Counted from the first letter of the stretch, positions 1-13,574 are shown. The stretch: 64,000 bases of DNA from Chionoecetes opilio (GCA_016584305.1 JACEEZ010021699.1:75841-139840), one strand, 5' to 3'. Notes: generated from the sequence alone by a model not told the origin. Numbers and translations are program-made.

Positions 1-3000
1 ACCCCTCGGTTACCAAGTCTATTTGGATAGAAAAAAACTGTTTAATTTTGGAGAAATTATTAACAACTGTTGCCAGGGGAAACCAATTGATGAAAAATTG
101 GGGCCGGGGGTTTGCGTCATACTGAGTGCAATTATATTTATAAAAAAATTTTTAATATATTTTAAATATATAAAATTATAATATATATATATTATATATC
201 TATATTATATATATATAAGTATATAAAATATATATTAAAAACCGTATATGTGATGAAATTTTCGGGGGGAAAGGTATGCGCTCTAATGAGTGCCCCCCCC
301 ACCAGTTTTTTTTTTGTTTTTTTGGTGGGAAAAGGGGGAAAGTAGACTGGGGGAACCTTGCAGAAAGACCCTTTACCCCCCTTGGGTTTATTTCCCGGGA
401 CTTCCCTTTTTTGTTTTTGTTCATCAGTAGCCGTTTGCAGCTACCCAAAACCAAATTGTCATCATTGATTTCCCAAAAAATTTTTAACTTCCCCCAAATT
501 TAAATAACAACTCTTTATCCCCCCCCCCCCCCTTTTTTTTTTTTCTTTTTTCATCTTGTTTAAACCCCTTTTCCTTGAAAAATCTTTTAACTCAATTAAG
601 GGAAACTTTTTTTCCTTTTGGGTTTTTGGTTAAATGCCAATTTTTTAAAATTTTTTGCATCAAATAATGGCATTAAAAGGGAAGCCCTACCGAAAAATTC
701 TTGGAAAACCTAAGTTGATGAGAACTCTATAAAGGGACTCTCCCCTTGACTCTTAGTATTGGGAGGAATTTTGCGGGAAATTTTGGAAACATTGTTCCAC
801 CCAAAAGGGTTTTCCCCTTCATACCATTTTTTAAGTTAGGGGACAAAGGAAAACAAAAAAATTTTGTTTTTCACATGTACACCAGAGAAGGGGGTCTCCC
901 TTGAACTGGGGAAAATTTCTACCAAGAAAAACTGAGGAAATTTTGGGGGGTTTACACCAGTTTTGGTATAATAGGGATCGCCCAAACCACCTCTAGTACC
1001 TTTGGTTAAACCCAAGCTTCACCCCAAAAAAATGAACCCCAAACCCAAAACATTACATCCTTTCCCCTTTAAAAAAGTAACAATTTTTTAGGCAAACCCC
1101 CCATTTTGGGTTTTGAAGAGAGCTTACTAGAGCTGCGGGGACAAATTGTGCCTCAGCCTGACAACAGCAATTGGTTACCTAATAAAGGGCTATCCGTGGG
1201 AAAATTTTTATGCCTCTTGAAAGTCCACATTATTGAACATAACATGATGGCATATTTTAAAAAACTTTTTTTTAAACAGGAGGGAAGTTGTTGTTTGTTT
1301 AAGTAAAGTTCCCCAAGTTTAACCATTTATTTCTATCAAAGTCCCTTGGGGGAAAATTTTGGCCAAAAAGAGTCAAAATCTTTTTGATCGTCACCTTGTT
1401 GCCTCATGATTTAAATCTAATCCCACAGTTTTTTTTGGAAAAGTTGAAAAAGGATGTCCGGGTATAAGGAATCATATTTTGGGGTTTTTAAAGCGTAGAG
1501 GGGTGGGGTCGAGACTGGGGGAAAAGTTGAGCAAAGCCCCCCAAAATAATCTTTTTAAAATCCCTCCAAAGGGCATTTTTGGGTTTTTGTTTTTCCTGCA
1601 ATCTTTTGTTGTCATGTAAAACCTATGCGGGCTCCCCATCATTGACTTTTCACCCAATGAAAGCAATTTGGGGGGCCCTAAAATTTTAATTTGTAACTCC
1701 TGAAGAAACATTCCATGACAATTGAATATCCTTCCCAAAACCCGACTTTTACTAGAAGCTTGAACAAAGAAAAAAAGGACTACCTCCAACATGAATGCAG
1801 CTGTACCTTAGGAGCACCCTTTTCCCAAAAAAAACTTTTTCCCAGCTTTTTCTAAATAAATTTTGGGGAGACACATTTTAGCAAGAAGTTTTTTCCACAG
1901 CCACCCCCTACCAGATATGTTTAATGCAACGGGGGATGCTAGGGGTCAGACAGCTTCTTTTTTTACCAAAAATTTTACCATTTTTTTAAAAAATTTTTCT
2001 GTTTGGAATTTACCCTTTAAAGGATCACAACCATCATAACGGTCCCCCTTGGAATTTTAAATTTTTCTTTTTTCCTCAACCCAACTTGGGCATCCTTTAG
2101 ATCAGAGTAAATTCATACCAAGAAACCCGGGGGCATCATAAAAGGGGACTCACTTTAATTTTCCCCGGGAAAAACCAGTCATAAAAAACAAATTCAGGAT
2201 TTTGCTAAACCCTCGGACACATGATTTCAACTGCCCTGAACAATCCCTCATTACCAAATTTCTCCCACCCCATCCACTCATCTAACTCGGTTTTTTGGGG
2301 GTTCCTCCTCCTCAAAGGGAAAACTAATCAAGAGGATTTTTTCCCGGGGTTGCTGATGGAACTTTCTTTTTAGGGGGTATTGACTCTGTTTAAACTCCTC
2401 AGGATAATTTCGGGACACAAGGGGTTTTTTTAAAAACCCTTTTTCCCCTTTCGGCTTCACAAGACCCAAAACCCCCTTTACCAACTTATCTGGGAGTACA
2501 ACCAGGCTTGTCCATGAGCAGAAAAGCACCTGCAGTAGCCCTTTAAAAATTTTTGGGGTCCCCTTTTTTGCAAAAATGTACCTATAAGTGGGTATGAAAA
2601 GCGGGGAAAAAACATTTGTTTTCTGCCCTTTCCCATTTTTTGGGGAAAAATTAAAAATGAATTCTCTCAGACAAATTTATTTTGGATGCTTGTCCCATTT
2701 GAACCAAGAAAGAAATCCGGGACAAAGTTTTTGAAATTTTGCATTGTCTCTTGGACCAGTATGCATCCCCAATTTTTCATCGTCACCAATACCCTTCCGA
2801 CTCATGGGAAAATGTTTTTTTACCTTTTTGTTCCCTTTTAAAATTTCGCAAAACGGGGTTTTGTCTTACTGTATTTGACTTTAGGGCAACCCCGGAATAA
2901 TAAAACAAAAAAATCTTTTTAACCAAATTGTCTTTTTGACCTATGTTGGCATTAAAAATTTTCGGGTACCCCCCGAAATGGTGTATCATCATTGTTTTTG

Positions 3001-6000
3001 AAGAGAAATTTTTGCTAGGGCAAAGAGAAGAAGTTGAGTGGGTCTCGGGTTTAATTATGATTTCAGCAGATATTTGAGAAGTTGTTTATTTGAAAAAAAT
3101 GTTTTTTGATCAGTGTTGGCCTTTCCAAAACCCAATGGAATTCACATATATGACCAAAAATTGAAAGGGTTGTTTTTTGGCCCCCAATCCCAATTTTGTT
3201 TTTAACATGGGAAAAACAACCTTAAAAAAACAGCAGAGCTAAGTTCTCCTGGGGTTTTCTTTCACAAAATTCCCAAACCATTTGATCGCAAAAAGGCTCA
3301 TACCCTTTGTTTACTCCAAGGATGTTTGAACCGAAAAAACTAAGACTTTGACCTTGGGGGGAAATTCCCGGGATTTAGAAAAAGGGTTTTGTTCAGGATC
3401 GGGAACCATTTTGACCTCTTATGTTTTTGCCCAGAAACCCAATTTAAAATTTGGTAACTTTTACACGTTTAACCAACTTTTCATTTTTTGTTTGAAAAGA
3501 ACTCCTCATTTTTAAGGGCCCAACATTTTAAATTTTTTTCTAAGACATTGTCAAAAGGGGCGGTACCATTTTTTCCCAAGGGTTTGGGGGCCATTTTTGG
3601 GGGTTTCCAAATTTGGGGTGAATCACATTTATCCCAGCAGATAGCGATTTTGAATTTTTTTCTTTTTCTTTCTAGTTTTCCAAGATTTCTCTTTTTCTTT
3701 CTTTTTCTACCACAACCTTGGGTTATTTTTGGGCAGAAATAGGGGGCACAACCCTTTTTCACCCAAATCCATATTTTTAACCCTGGGGGAACCTTTTTTA
3801 AAACAGAATTCCCCAGTGGCAGTGGATAGCCCCTTCTACTTTAAAAACTCATTTCTATTATTCTTAACCGAGTTTCGGTTTTTAAGGGACATATTCCCTT
3901 TAAGCAAATCTACCCTTTTTTGGAAAAATTCCCCAACATTTTAAAAGTTTTTCCCCGAAAAAAGCCTTTTGCCTGAGAAAGAAATTTCTGTCCTTTAATC
4001 AATTTTAAATTTAAACCAGCCCCTGGCCTTCAAGCTATGTCACCCAAACTTTTCCCCAAAAGTTTTTTCAAATACTCCTCGAGCCAGGTAGAAAATAGCA
4101 AATCAAAACCAGTAAAAAATCTGGGGGCCCTTACAGTCAAGAACAAGTTAAAACTTTTTTTCCATATTTGAAAAATTCGAGATTCGTAAAAAGCAATGGG
4201 TTTTTAAAGATATGCTGTAAAAAGAATTTTTGACTCCCCTTGTTTGCCACAAAGAAAAAACAGTAAAAATTTTTAAAATGGCAGGGTTTCCCCTTGGTCT
4301 AATTTTTCCCTCAGTTCTTTAAAAATTTACATAAACCCCATGTGCTGGGGTTTTAAAAGGGACTACCTAGGGGTTAGGTTTCCCTTCTTGGTAAAAAATT
4401 TTTACAACTAGGGGAAAAATTTTGGAAAACCATTTGAAAACCTTTCCCGTGTACCCCAGGGAAATTTTTACCCCCAGCCCTTTGAAGGAGGTTGATTCCC
4501 CAAATTTTGGCTTATTTAAAAATCACCTTTACCTCAGGGAAGAGATGAGGAAAACCCTTTGGAGAAAAACCTGGCATAAAACTCACTTGCAGGTCAAAAG
4601 CTCTGCAAAATTTCCAAAAAAGGGAAATTTTTAGAAGACTCATAAAAACCCATCAACCAAATGGAATCAACACCCCCTTTTAAATATTTTTCCTTAAACC
4701 AATCCCCTTTCTCAAAGCTTCTCCAACGGGGGAATTTGGGCTTGGGAATGTCACCACATCACCCTCTTTTTGAGCAGAAAACAGCGGCACACAACTATCT
4801 CCGTCTCATCAGAGGAAAACAGGTTTGGGTTTTTCCCGACCCCTGAGCAAATTTTATCATCAATTATCCTTTTAATTCCCTCAAAAATTGCCACCAATTT
4901 TGGATTAACCTTTGTATTCATAGTTTTAAAAAAGGATATGCCTTTTACTCTGGATTTTTTTGAACCAAACCCCTTTTAGAGCATCAATGTATACCTGTTT
5001 GCTTTAAACTGTTTTTGTGGGTTTTCGCAGGGCCCTTTTAATAACAATTATGGGGAGCAAAGAAAAAAATGCCCCAGGCAAGGAAGTTTTTTGTTTAAAA
5101 TTTAAGTGGTCAACCCTTTTTTTCAAAAGCTATCAGTGTCCGGAAGTCCATGAGGGCCCCTTTTTTCGGGTTGAAGAAAAGTAGTATTGGGAATTATTTA
5201 AATATAGCGGGGAAAATTAAAACCCGATTTAATATTTTTTATGCACTGCGGTACTTTTACCTGGAACATGTCATTAAAAACAGAAAACCTAGGTTTCATC
5301 ACTTTCTCATTAAATTAAACTGATTTCCCTTTAAAAACCCAAACCCCTCTTTGGACCATTTTTGATCAAACCAATTTCCCCCCCTTGGCCAAAAAATCAA
5401 AAACTGTCGTTTTTGTTCCCTTCACCTAATTATGCATGGGAATTTTTTTTACCACTTTCTAAAAAAGAATTTTCTTTTAATAGACCCTCAAATATACATA
5501 TTGTCTACCAATCTTTTGGGGATGTTCCCGAACCCTAAATTTTTAAGGGTTTTAAAATTCTAGCCCTTTCGGCTTGTTACATAAAAAGGGCCCCTTTTCA
5601 TAAAACTTCGTTTCAGTCTGAAGTATAACAGTATTTAACCCTTTCCATCATTCCTTTCAATAGTTGACAAGGATTTGAGAAAACTTATTTCAAAAGGTTA
5701 TTGTACCGTGCCCCGAATCTTGGTTTCCCGGAGTTAATCTTTTATCGAAAGGGCCTATCTGAATTCAGTCGATTTTTACTTTAATTTTTTGTCAAATGTT
5801 AAAAGTGGTAATATTCACAATTTGCTTTGAGCGGCCAAAAGTCAGTACCCTTCGTCCTGAGGACTCAAAAAACCCGAAACCGGGGTTTTGAAAAGCAATA
5901 CAGAAGTGTTTATTTGACAGAGGTAAAGGGGGTTTCCGGGGTAAACTTTTTTCGATGGCCTACCAAAGTTTTACCTTTTTCCTTTTTTTAAAATGGTTGC

Positions 6001-8850
6001 CCCGTTGTACCAGAGGGTTTTATTTTTCGATTTCCCAAGCTGTTGTTAGAGGTCCTATCTAAATTCATTTTTTTCTTTCAAAATGTGTTGTCCAGTAAAA
6101 ACAAGGGCCAATACAGTACCCCTTGCAGGAATTAATTTTTCCCCGGAACCCGCACCCCACACCATCTTGATGGAGAATTTGTTACTAACGTTAATTTTCC
6201 CCTAAAGAAAAGGACCCCCCCTCATACTTTTGGGGAATCGAATGTTCATCTCCCCTTTTCATTATTCATCTACCAAATTTAAACCCTTTTAATAAAAATG
6301 AAACATAGTGGGCCCCCCTTTCCAAAAGTTTCACCCCCATGTTTTTAACAAAAATCCCTTTTAAAAGGGTAACTGTTTTCCAATACACATTTCTTTGAGC
6401 CCGGATCAAAAAGGCTGAAGACCCCTTTTTTAAAAAATTGTAAAAACTGGGCCCAAACGACAAAGCCCCAAAATTTGGAGAGGTTGGGCTAAAGTTTAAA
6501 TATGTATGCCAGGCTCGTTCTGGTTCTCACACCCTTTTTGGGAACAACACCTTCCCGATTTTGCTTAAAAAAAAAAAAAAAAAATTTAGTCGTAGATTAC
6601 GTCCCAAAAAAATGGGGTTTTAGGCTGTAAAATGTTGCCCAGAGACCCCTTGGACACTTCTTAAAAAGGAAAAGGGCCCCGGTAATATGAAACCCCCAAA
6701 AGTTCTTGATCTTGGGTTTCCCAAAACAAACAGTGCACCCCAAAAAATTTTCGAGCATTTTTCGTAAATTTAAAGGCCCAAAATACCATTTAATCTGCCC
6801 AAAAAGCTCCCCAATTTTTTCCCGCATTTGAAATTAAATCTGGCCTTTTGAAAATGGCAGCCCTTAATCCCAAAAATGCTAACTTTATGGGGTCGCTTGC
6901 TTTGTAGAATTTCTTTTATGCTATCGCATGGAGCAGCGTGTTTTTTAAAAAAAGGCATTAGAATAAAAAAAAGATTTTTTCCCGGCGGGTTTTTTAGCCC
7001 TGTGACAGGAATTTGCACTTTGCCAGGTTTTAATCGAGACCCAAGGGGCCCTGTGGATGATTTTCCCAAGGGAAATTTAGTAAAAGGGGGATTACATTTC
7101 CGAGTATTTTGGAAAGGGTTTTATTGTTTTGGGCCAGAAGTTTTTCCAATTTCCCGTACACCCCATCCCGTTAAAATTTTGTCCTTTGAATTGAATAATT
7201 TACAAAACACCTTGTCCCAATACACTCCCCTGTATACACGAGGCACTTTATACCCACCCGTGCCCCTGGAAAAACTGTTTAAAGGTTTCCCATTTTGCGG
7301 AATTTCCTTAAATATAGGGCCTATAAAAAAAGACCAAGCAAAACTATCGACAGGGTGCCCCCGTTTTGGGCCCGATCAAGCTGCCAAAAATTTCCCCATA
7401 TCACCCCAAAAAATTTTCCCGGTTTTTGCCTGTATTTCATGTCGCCCTTTTTATCCGTTTTTCCGTCAGAATTGCACAATTTTTAATGGAAATACAGAGG
7501 GCCTTTTTTCATATCAGCCAAAATTAAAAATTTTGGGGTCATTTCCAATTTTTTCAGTGTATCTTTGAGTGTAAAGCCCGGGTTTGGGCTTGGTTTGGGG
7601 GCAGTGGGCGCAAACCCGGGGTCCCGAAATTTCCTTCCCAAAAAGAAATCAGAATACACTAAAACGTTAAAAAAAAGTTATTACAGGTTCTACCCAAACG
7701 ATGGGAACCCAGTCACCTGGGCCGTGACACCTATACCTTGATTTTTGGGCGCGCATATGCTTTACGAAAGTCTTGAACAAGATAAGATAAGAACTTTGGG
7801 TTCCCAAATTTGGGCACTTTGCAAGTACCAACACAAGGTTTTTGCCCATACAAAGCGCCACCACACCAGGAGAATTTGGGGGGACTCGAAAACCCCTGAC
7901 CCCAAGGGCAAGGGGTCTGCAACACCAGGTTTCCCTGATTCTACCCCCCGCGTTTTACCCGGCGGGGGTCTTGGAAAAAGCATCTAACAGCACCAAAAAA
8001 AAAATTTTTTCAGCAGCAGAAATGAAAAACAGGTGAAAAAAACCATTTTAAACCGATGGCGGAAAAATTTACCATCCAGCGATAGCCGATAAAACTAGCG
8101 GATTTAAAGTGTAAAAGGGGGGCGGGAATTTCAAAATTTTTGCCCCCCCTCACCGAAAAATATTCCCAGGTTTAAACCCCTTTGGTGGAGAAGTAGGGCA
8201 TGACTACAGGGCAATCAATAACACAGTAAAAATAAACCTTCAGAGGGGCTTCCAAAAATCAATCAGACCCGGGAGCTTACCGGGGGAAAAACGAATGAAA
8301 TCACGGGAAAATCTGAAAATAGGACCTTTAGAACCCCGACTGTCCGGGCACTGTGCGAAAAACCCGGGAAAGAGAAAAGAACGGCTATTTCGGAAATTAA
8401 GCGAATTCTCCCTCTCCTCTCTCTCCTTTTCCCCTCTCTCTCTCCTCTCTCTCTCTTTTCCCCTTTTCTCTCTCTCTTTTCTCTCTCGTTTTTTAGGGGA
8501 TTATACACAAAAAGGGTTTTTATTCTCCGTTTTCTTTCGAATTTCCCCATAGTGGTTATTTTTCAATTTTTTTTTCCCCGTTTCCCCCGTAGTGACCTGA
8601 ATTTCCCCTTTAAAAAGGACATTTGGGTGCACGGCGCATGCGGCCCGGGGGCTGCCGCCCTGGCCTTTCCAATTTACATTTTCCAAAACACCCTCATAAA
8701 AATTTTCCTTTTTTGGAAATTAAAAACGCCCTTTTTTACCATATTTTCCCGTCAAAACAAGCCCCACGCACATAAAATATTTAACAAAGAACTCAATGGT
8801 TTCTTTTTTTCCCCCATTATGCCTTTTCTTTCCCTTTCGAAGCCAAAACT
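1..8850. other. Homopolymer-rich stretch, no gene recognised
   Basis: Nearly every few bases there is a short run of one base (runs of A, C, G and T alike), giving repeated blocks such as ggggaaaatttt. I found no domain, no RNA gene and no clear repeat family on either strand. The longest open frames (for example 6876-7568, plus strand) are rich in F, P, K and G, as expected from homopolymer codons, and show no family motif. The same texture appears at 57030-62580, where comparison with clean sister copies shows that bases have been replaced by a neighbouring base. I therefore infer low consensus quality here and not true coding sequence. AT-rich low complexity lies at 121-240 and CT-rich low complexity at 8402-8490. 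Confidence 0.6.
8402..8490. repeat. CT-rich low-complexity tract
   Basis: An impure run of CTCTC and CCTTTT blocks. The interruptions are mostly C or T homopolymers, in keeping with the noisy consensus around it. Confidence 0.7.
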
Positions 8851-9165
8851 ATTTCGTCAAACTATAACTTTTGACTTGGCAACACTTTTAAGGCCTGCAC
8901 AGTGCACAGCCTAAAATAAACAGTTTTACGCGTATAATCTGTAAATCAAAATACTTTAGGCATACATTAACTCTTATTTGTTTCTCATATAGTGAATAGA
9001 TCCTGCATAAATGAGTTAAGAGACGAAATATAACTTTCTGCGCCAAATTTCTTCCTTTGCGCCTGTATACCCGTTGCCCACAAAAGTAGCCCACAAAAAA
9101 GAAGAAAGAGACTAATTCCTGGAAACATTTTACAAGCCTATATGACACCTGATTTCGGCTGAAAT

Positions 9166-9200
9166 AGGTGTCCAAGCGAGCGAAGCGAGCTTGGACACCT
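9166..9200. repeat. Perfect 12-bp stem hairpin
   Basis: AGGTGTCCAAGC at 9166-9177 is followed by an 11-base loop containing GAGCGAAGCGA and then by the exact complement at 9189-9200. The loop word GAGCGAAGC recurs in the hairpins of the 25-28.5 kb repeat units, which suggests the same class of mobile element end. Function is unknown. Confidence 0.7.
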
Positions 9201-9277
9201 CAGAGAGTTGGTAAAGAATGGGAAAAATGACAACAGTGAAAACGACAACAGTATGATACGAGATCCCATGCAACGGT

Positions 9278-9561
9278 TGCTCTACCGTGTATTACGGTGA
9301 ATCGTCGCGTGGTGTTAAAAAACGGATATATGAACATAATTACGATTTACGCCACCACAGGACTTCAAATTCCTTGTATTGGCATTGCATGCTGAGAGAC
9401 ACGGCCACTTGCCAAATTGGGAGAAAGTTAATGTCCTAGACTCCGGACTAGGAAAAAAGATGAGAAAAATTGTTGAAGCAGCTCTCATCACGACGGGGGA
9501 GGTCACCAAACTGACCAATCCTCTGAAGAAGACGCTTGTCGTTACGTTAGGGAATATATAA
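9278..9561 (+). pseudogene. Penelope-like element, GIY-YIG endonuclease fragment (family distinct from the 36-kb copy)
   Basis: The translation begins CSTVYYGESSRGVKKRIYEH, the start of a GIY-YIG nuclease domain in the form found at the C-terminus of Penelope-like retroelements. The Y-YxGE motif is followed by the R of SRGVKKR, then by the H/L-rich helix region, and after a frameshift near 9375 by KIVEAALITTGEVTKLTNP, the usual E-containing C-terminal helix. It ends with a stop after GNI at 9561. The reverse-transcriptase part is absent: the left side enters the noisy region and the right side reaches an AT microsatellite. Its sequence differs clearly from the YIGMTTTKLSRRL type near 37.5 and 50.5 kb, so at least two PLE families are present. 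Non-functional fragment. Confidence 0.72.
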
Positions 9562-9674
9562 TCCTGGTTCGTCCTGAGTTTCCATACTATCTTTTATACT
9601 CAATTGTCAAACATTTCTCAATAAATTACAATAAATACAATAATTTTTCAAAATAAAATAATTTTCCAGTATTA

Positions 9675-9760
9675 ATATATATATATATATATATATATAA
9701 TATAAAATATATATATTATATATATATATATATATATTATAATATATATATATATAATAT

Positions 9761-9847
<87 letters not shown>

Positions 9848-9912
9848 ATATATTTTATAATATATAAAAATATATTTTTATATATATATATATATATATT
9901 ATTATATATATA
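9675..9912. repeat. (AT)n microsatellite
   Basis: A long alternating AT tract with a few breaks (ataaaatat). It directly abuts the TAGGGTACGCC terminus of a DNA transposon. Confidence 0.95.
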
Positions 9913-9913
9913 T

Positions 9914-10223
9914 TAGGGTACGCCGTAGGCCCAAATGAAAAGTGAAATATAGATTATTTAAAATTTTTGGCAGGGTGTTTTCTTATGAAAATTTCAATTT
10001 TAAGGGTATTTTGTCCTCTTCAACTTTTGGTTGAGCACTTCTTGCTCTGAAAAAATGGACTTTTATATTTATATGCAAAACATAGTTAAAGTGCGATTTT
10101 GCATAGTAAGAATTGCTCAAATGCAAAAATGGAATTAGATAAAATCGTCTTATAATTCTATTTTACATAGGAAATTGGCATGCCAAGGTTGAGAAAAAGA
10201 ATCTTTTTTAACGGCGTACCCTA
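9914..10223. mobile_element. Non-autonomous DNA transposon (MITE) with TAGGGTACGCCGT termini
   Basis: The left terminus TAGGGTACGCCGTA at 9914-9927 is matched by the inverted terminus ACGGCGTACCCTA ending at 10223. The flanks fit a TA target duplication taken from the AT microsatellite on the left. The 136 bp before the right terminus (from 10088) occur again at 11758-11902, and in inverted orientation at the right edge of the window (63886 onward). A TTGGCATGCCAA palindrome lies just inside the right end in all copies. There is no coding capacity in this ~310-bp unit. The superfamily is not certain: the GGG start would fit several TA- or TTAA-inserting groups. Confidence 0.7.
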
Positions 10224-10241
10224 ACCAGGGTACCAAAATAT

Positions 10242-11599
10242 TTGGATTGGGTTTTACGATGGGAGGAAGGACAAGACCAGGCGATGGTGCCCAACAAATA
10301 TGGGAAACTGCACCCAAGGTTGATCAGGGAGGAGCATGTGTCAGTGACAGAGGAGCCATCTGGAAGGTACCTTTGGCACTTTGTACCAGAGGACCCGGTG
10401 CCACCTGAGAAGCCTGCGTTCAAGTGGCTCAGGCTCTTATGATCTGCTGGTGACATACGACTCCCCCGACTCACTGATCGTACTGCAAGGTGACTCAACT
10501 AGGGCCAACACGGGGTGGGAAGGGGTGGTACTCACGCCCATTTGGAGAAGATGCTGGGACGCAAGCTCTTCTGGAGTATATGCCTGTTGCACACAAACGA
10601 GTTGCCCCTGCGCACCTTATCACCAGCATCGACGGGCCTACCTCATCTGACACTGGCTTCACGGGTCCAGTGTGCAGTCTGCTGTCCAGCGTGATGAGAT
10701 GCAGTACAAAAGCAAAGTTCAGAGGAGTGCCAGGCGGTGAAGATCTAAAGGAGATACCGGAGTATATCCTGGGCAACATGTCCACTGACCAGCAGGTCTC
10801 CTACCAGCTGGTCAGGCTGTGAAGCGGGGGGGTTCTCCCGTCCGAGCTGCAGGAGATCAAGTGTGGCAAGGTGTCCCACTCCAATGGCTCACCACAGCCC
10901 AGTCGCTCGTTGTACATGTGGACCAGAAAGCATGGACTGACTGGCAAAGAACTGAAAAAACCCTGGAAATCCTAGTCAAGTACTGGGCCCGCAGGGGTAC
11001 TTCAAAAAATCTACTACGACATCAAGGTTCACCACAGACTAGTGGACGGCCCCAAGCACATCCTCACGCAGCTCAGAGTGATGAGGTCGCAGCCCAAGAA
11101 GGTCCAAACAGCTGTGACCTTCTACGTGCGGACAGGAGCATGGTTCGCACACTCAGAATGTGTCCTCCTCTCGCTGATGGCGAGTCAGAGTGAGGACGAC
11201 CGCAGGTTCGCCGTGACCCAGATTTTGAAGCTGAGGGCTGGCGAGGAGTATGGGGACATCAGTGTAAGACCTCGCATTACACCCAAGCTGAACTTGCCAG
11301 CCACCAGCTTGCAGACACTGATCAGCTGGCAGCCTGGCCAGGTGCACGAGCCGGCATTCACCTATTCACTGTCCGGGGATCAGATCCAGGAGATCCTGGT
11401 CAAGCCGTACGAGGTTCCGGAATTTTCTATCCACACTCAAAGCACCGAAAGGGTCGTGAAGCAGGTGACAGAGGCTGAGGCAGCAGTGGTGGGGCAGCAG
11501 GCCAGAGACGGGTTCATCCGGCCTAAGACCCACCACCGGGAGACCATGCCCTGCTTCAGGTCTAAGAAGGACATGATGGTTGGTTCTAGGCCAACGTAG
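10242..11599 (+). pseudogene. Decayed transposase-like gene of an arthropod repeat family
   Basis: The coding signal moves through at least four frame changes: frame of 10242-10442, then about 10430-10530, 10560-10810, 10819-11040 and finally 11042-11599. Segments include GDSTRANTGWEG, LITSIDGPTSSDTGFTG, the tract STDQQVSYQLV, PLQWLTTAQSLVVHVDQK and a C-terminal block with FSIHTQSTERVVKQVTEAEA, RDGFIRPKTHHRE and MPCFRSKKD. From memory these blocks resemble an unnamed protein found in many copies in arthropod and cnidarian genomes, consistently repeat-associated. I infer a DDE/RNase H-fold transposase (the D of GDS and the E of TER are possible catalytic residues), but I cannot name the superfamily. 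Its position between two TAGGGTACGCC-type right ends suggests it is the autonomous core of that element. No intact reading frame remains. Confidence 0.55.
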
Positions 11600-11757
11600 A
11601 GGCTGTGACACTGTGATGTAGTGCCTGATGAACCAACTGATCAGAAAGAGCTTACCACGTTAATCATTTGGAACTCATATAGGTGCATGATGCAATAAAC
11701 AGGACCAACCGGACACTGCGTACTCATTTAAGCATTATTCGATAAGGGTGCAATTTA

Positions 11758-12211
<454 letters not shown>

Positions 12212-12255
12212 TGTTAAGTCGATAATTGACTATCCTGCTATATGATTGTCTGTTT

Positions 12256-13560
12256 TGGGGATGGCAAGGGTGAACAAAATCGAATTGTTGTTAAATGAGG
12301 CCATGAAAATTAGATTTGGGTGTCAACGAAATGCTATGATTGATGCAATGCGACGGGAATTGAATTTACCTATATATATAGTGTATGTAACAGGATACAG
12401 GAACTCAATGTTGAAAGTGTTGTAATATATGTTAGACTGAGTGGTCAATCGGATGTTTTTAAGGATCTGCAATGTATTAGGAAGAGTAAATCCGCTTTTG
12501 TAAGGAATGTTAAGGAGCACCTGGTTAATTAAGTACAAGTTTGCACATTTGTTTTGTCATTTACTGGTGAGCACCAATACCGTCCCTCCCTGCGAGGAGG
12601 CGAGAGTGGAGGTGGAAATTGAAACTTTATCTATGAACAAATACGAGTTTATTCATGGCTATTTGAGGGCATGGTACTGGCACATGATTGATTGTATTCC
12701 AAAGGAAATGCATATAAATGTTTTTTGTGTTGGATCAGTGAATGAAAATGCGCAAGCTGGATGTGGTATACTATTATGGTATAATAAAGCATGTCAGGAG
12801 AAATGTGAACGTGCAGCAACTCATCGATTGTCTGATGGTATATCATCTCCTCTGGCTGATCTGTATTTTATTTATATTGCTCTTTATAGAGTGCAAGACA
12901 AAAGCAGGAAAGTATATATTTGTGGACAGTAGAGCAGCATTAGATTATCTCAATATTCGGAGGCCTGTGTATATAAAGATAGTGTTTTTATGTAAAAAAC
13001 TTATGAAAAGCATTAAGGTTACGTTTCAACTGAATACTCTCTCATGTTGGCATTCCGCCCAAATGAAAAGGCAGATGTATTGGCTAAATGTGGAACTGTG
13101 AAAGTTGAAATTGATGTAATATGGCATTTATCTATGAAGCAGATACGAAGTATAGTTAAGTTAGGAAAGAAAAGTATTGTATTAATAACAGTAGGTTGAT
13201 GAGGGATAATGCCAATAGTGGTACATTTATACAATATGATAAGGTTAGTGATCATATTGCTGTTACTTATGGAAAAGAGTAGTAGGTACGCGAAGTGACG
13301 CTGAAGAAATGAGGATGAGGTAAGGATATAAATATTACTGGCAGTACAAAGGAATATCTACAATCGAGGAGACACAGTGTAGGGTTTTTGAGGCTGAATA
13401 TGGTCACACTTTAGAGCAGTATGTGCTGAGGTGTTCGTATGTCAGTGGATTTCAGAACAATAACATTGATGATGTGACTGAACAAATCATAAGGATGTTG
13501 CAGAGCGGAGTCGTGGAAGAAATACTGAGGAAGTGTAAGGATTTAGCCCCACCACAATGA
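12256..13560 (+). pseudogene. 3' part of an RNase H-bearing LINE (I/R1-like), multiple frameshifts
   Basis: Read across frames, the sequence gives a LINE tail (NKIELLLNEAMKIRFGCQRN), then an RNase H1-type domain: FCVGSVNENAQAGCGI near 12725-12775, SPLADLYFIYIAL near 12850-12885, FVDSRAAL near 12920-12945 and HVGIPP near 13045. The first catalytic position is V instead of the usual D (FCDGS in the family) and the E of SPLAEL has become D, so the nuclease would be dead. The C-terminal piece CRVFEAEYGHTLEQYVLRC (13377 onward) resembles a zinc-knuckle remnant, and the frame ends in KDLAPPQ and a TGA at 13558-13560. Reverse transcriptase is missing, so the copy is 5'-truncated at the AT tract. Function when intact: removal of RNA from the DNA-RNA hybrid during retrotransposition. 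Confidence 0.65.
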
Positions 13561-13574
13561 TTGCGTTCGGGTGT

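Noticed and set aside
6876..7568. A 230-codon plus-strand open frame in the left region
   Set aside because: No recognisable motif. Composition (F, P, K, G) follows homopolymer runs of a region with suspected consensus errors.
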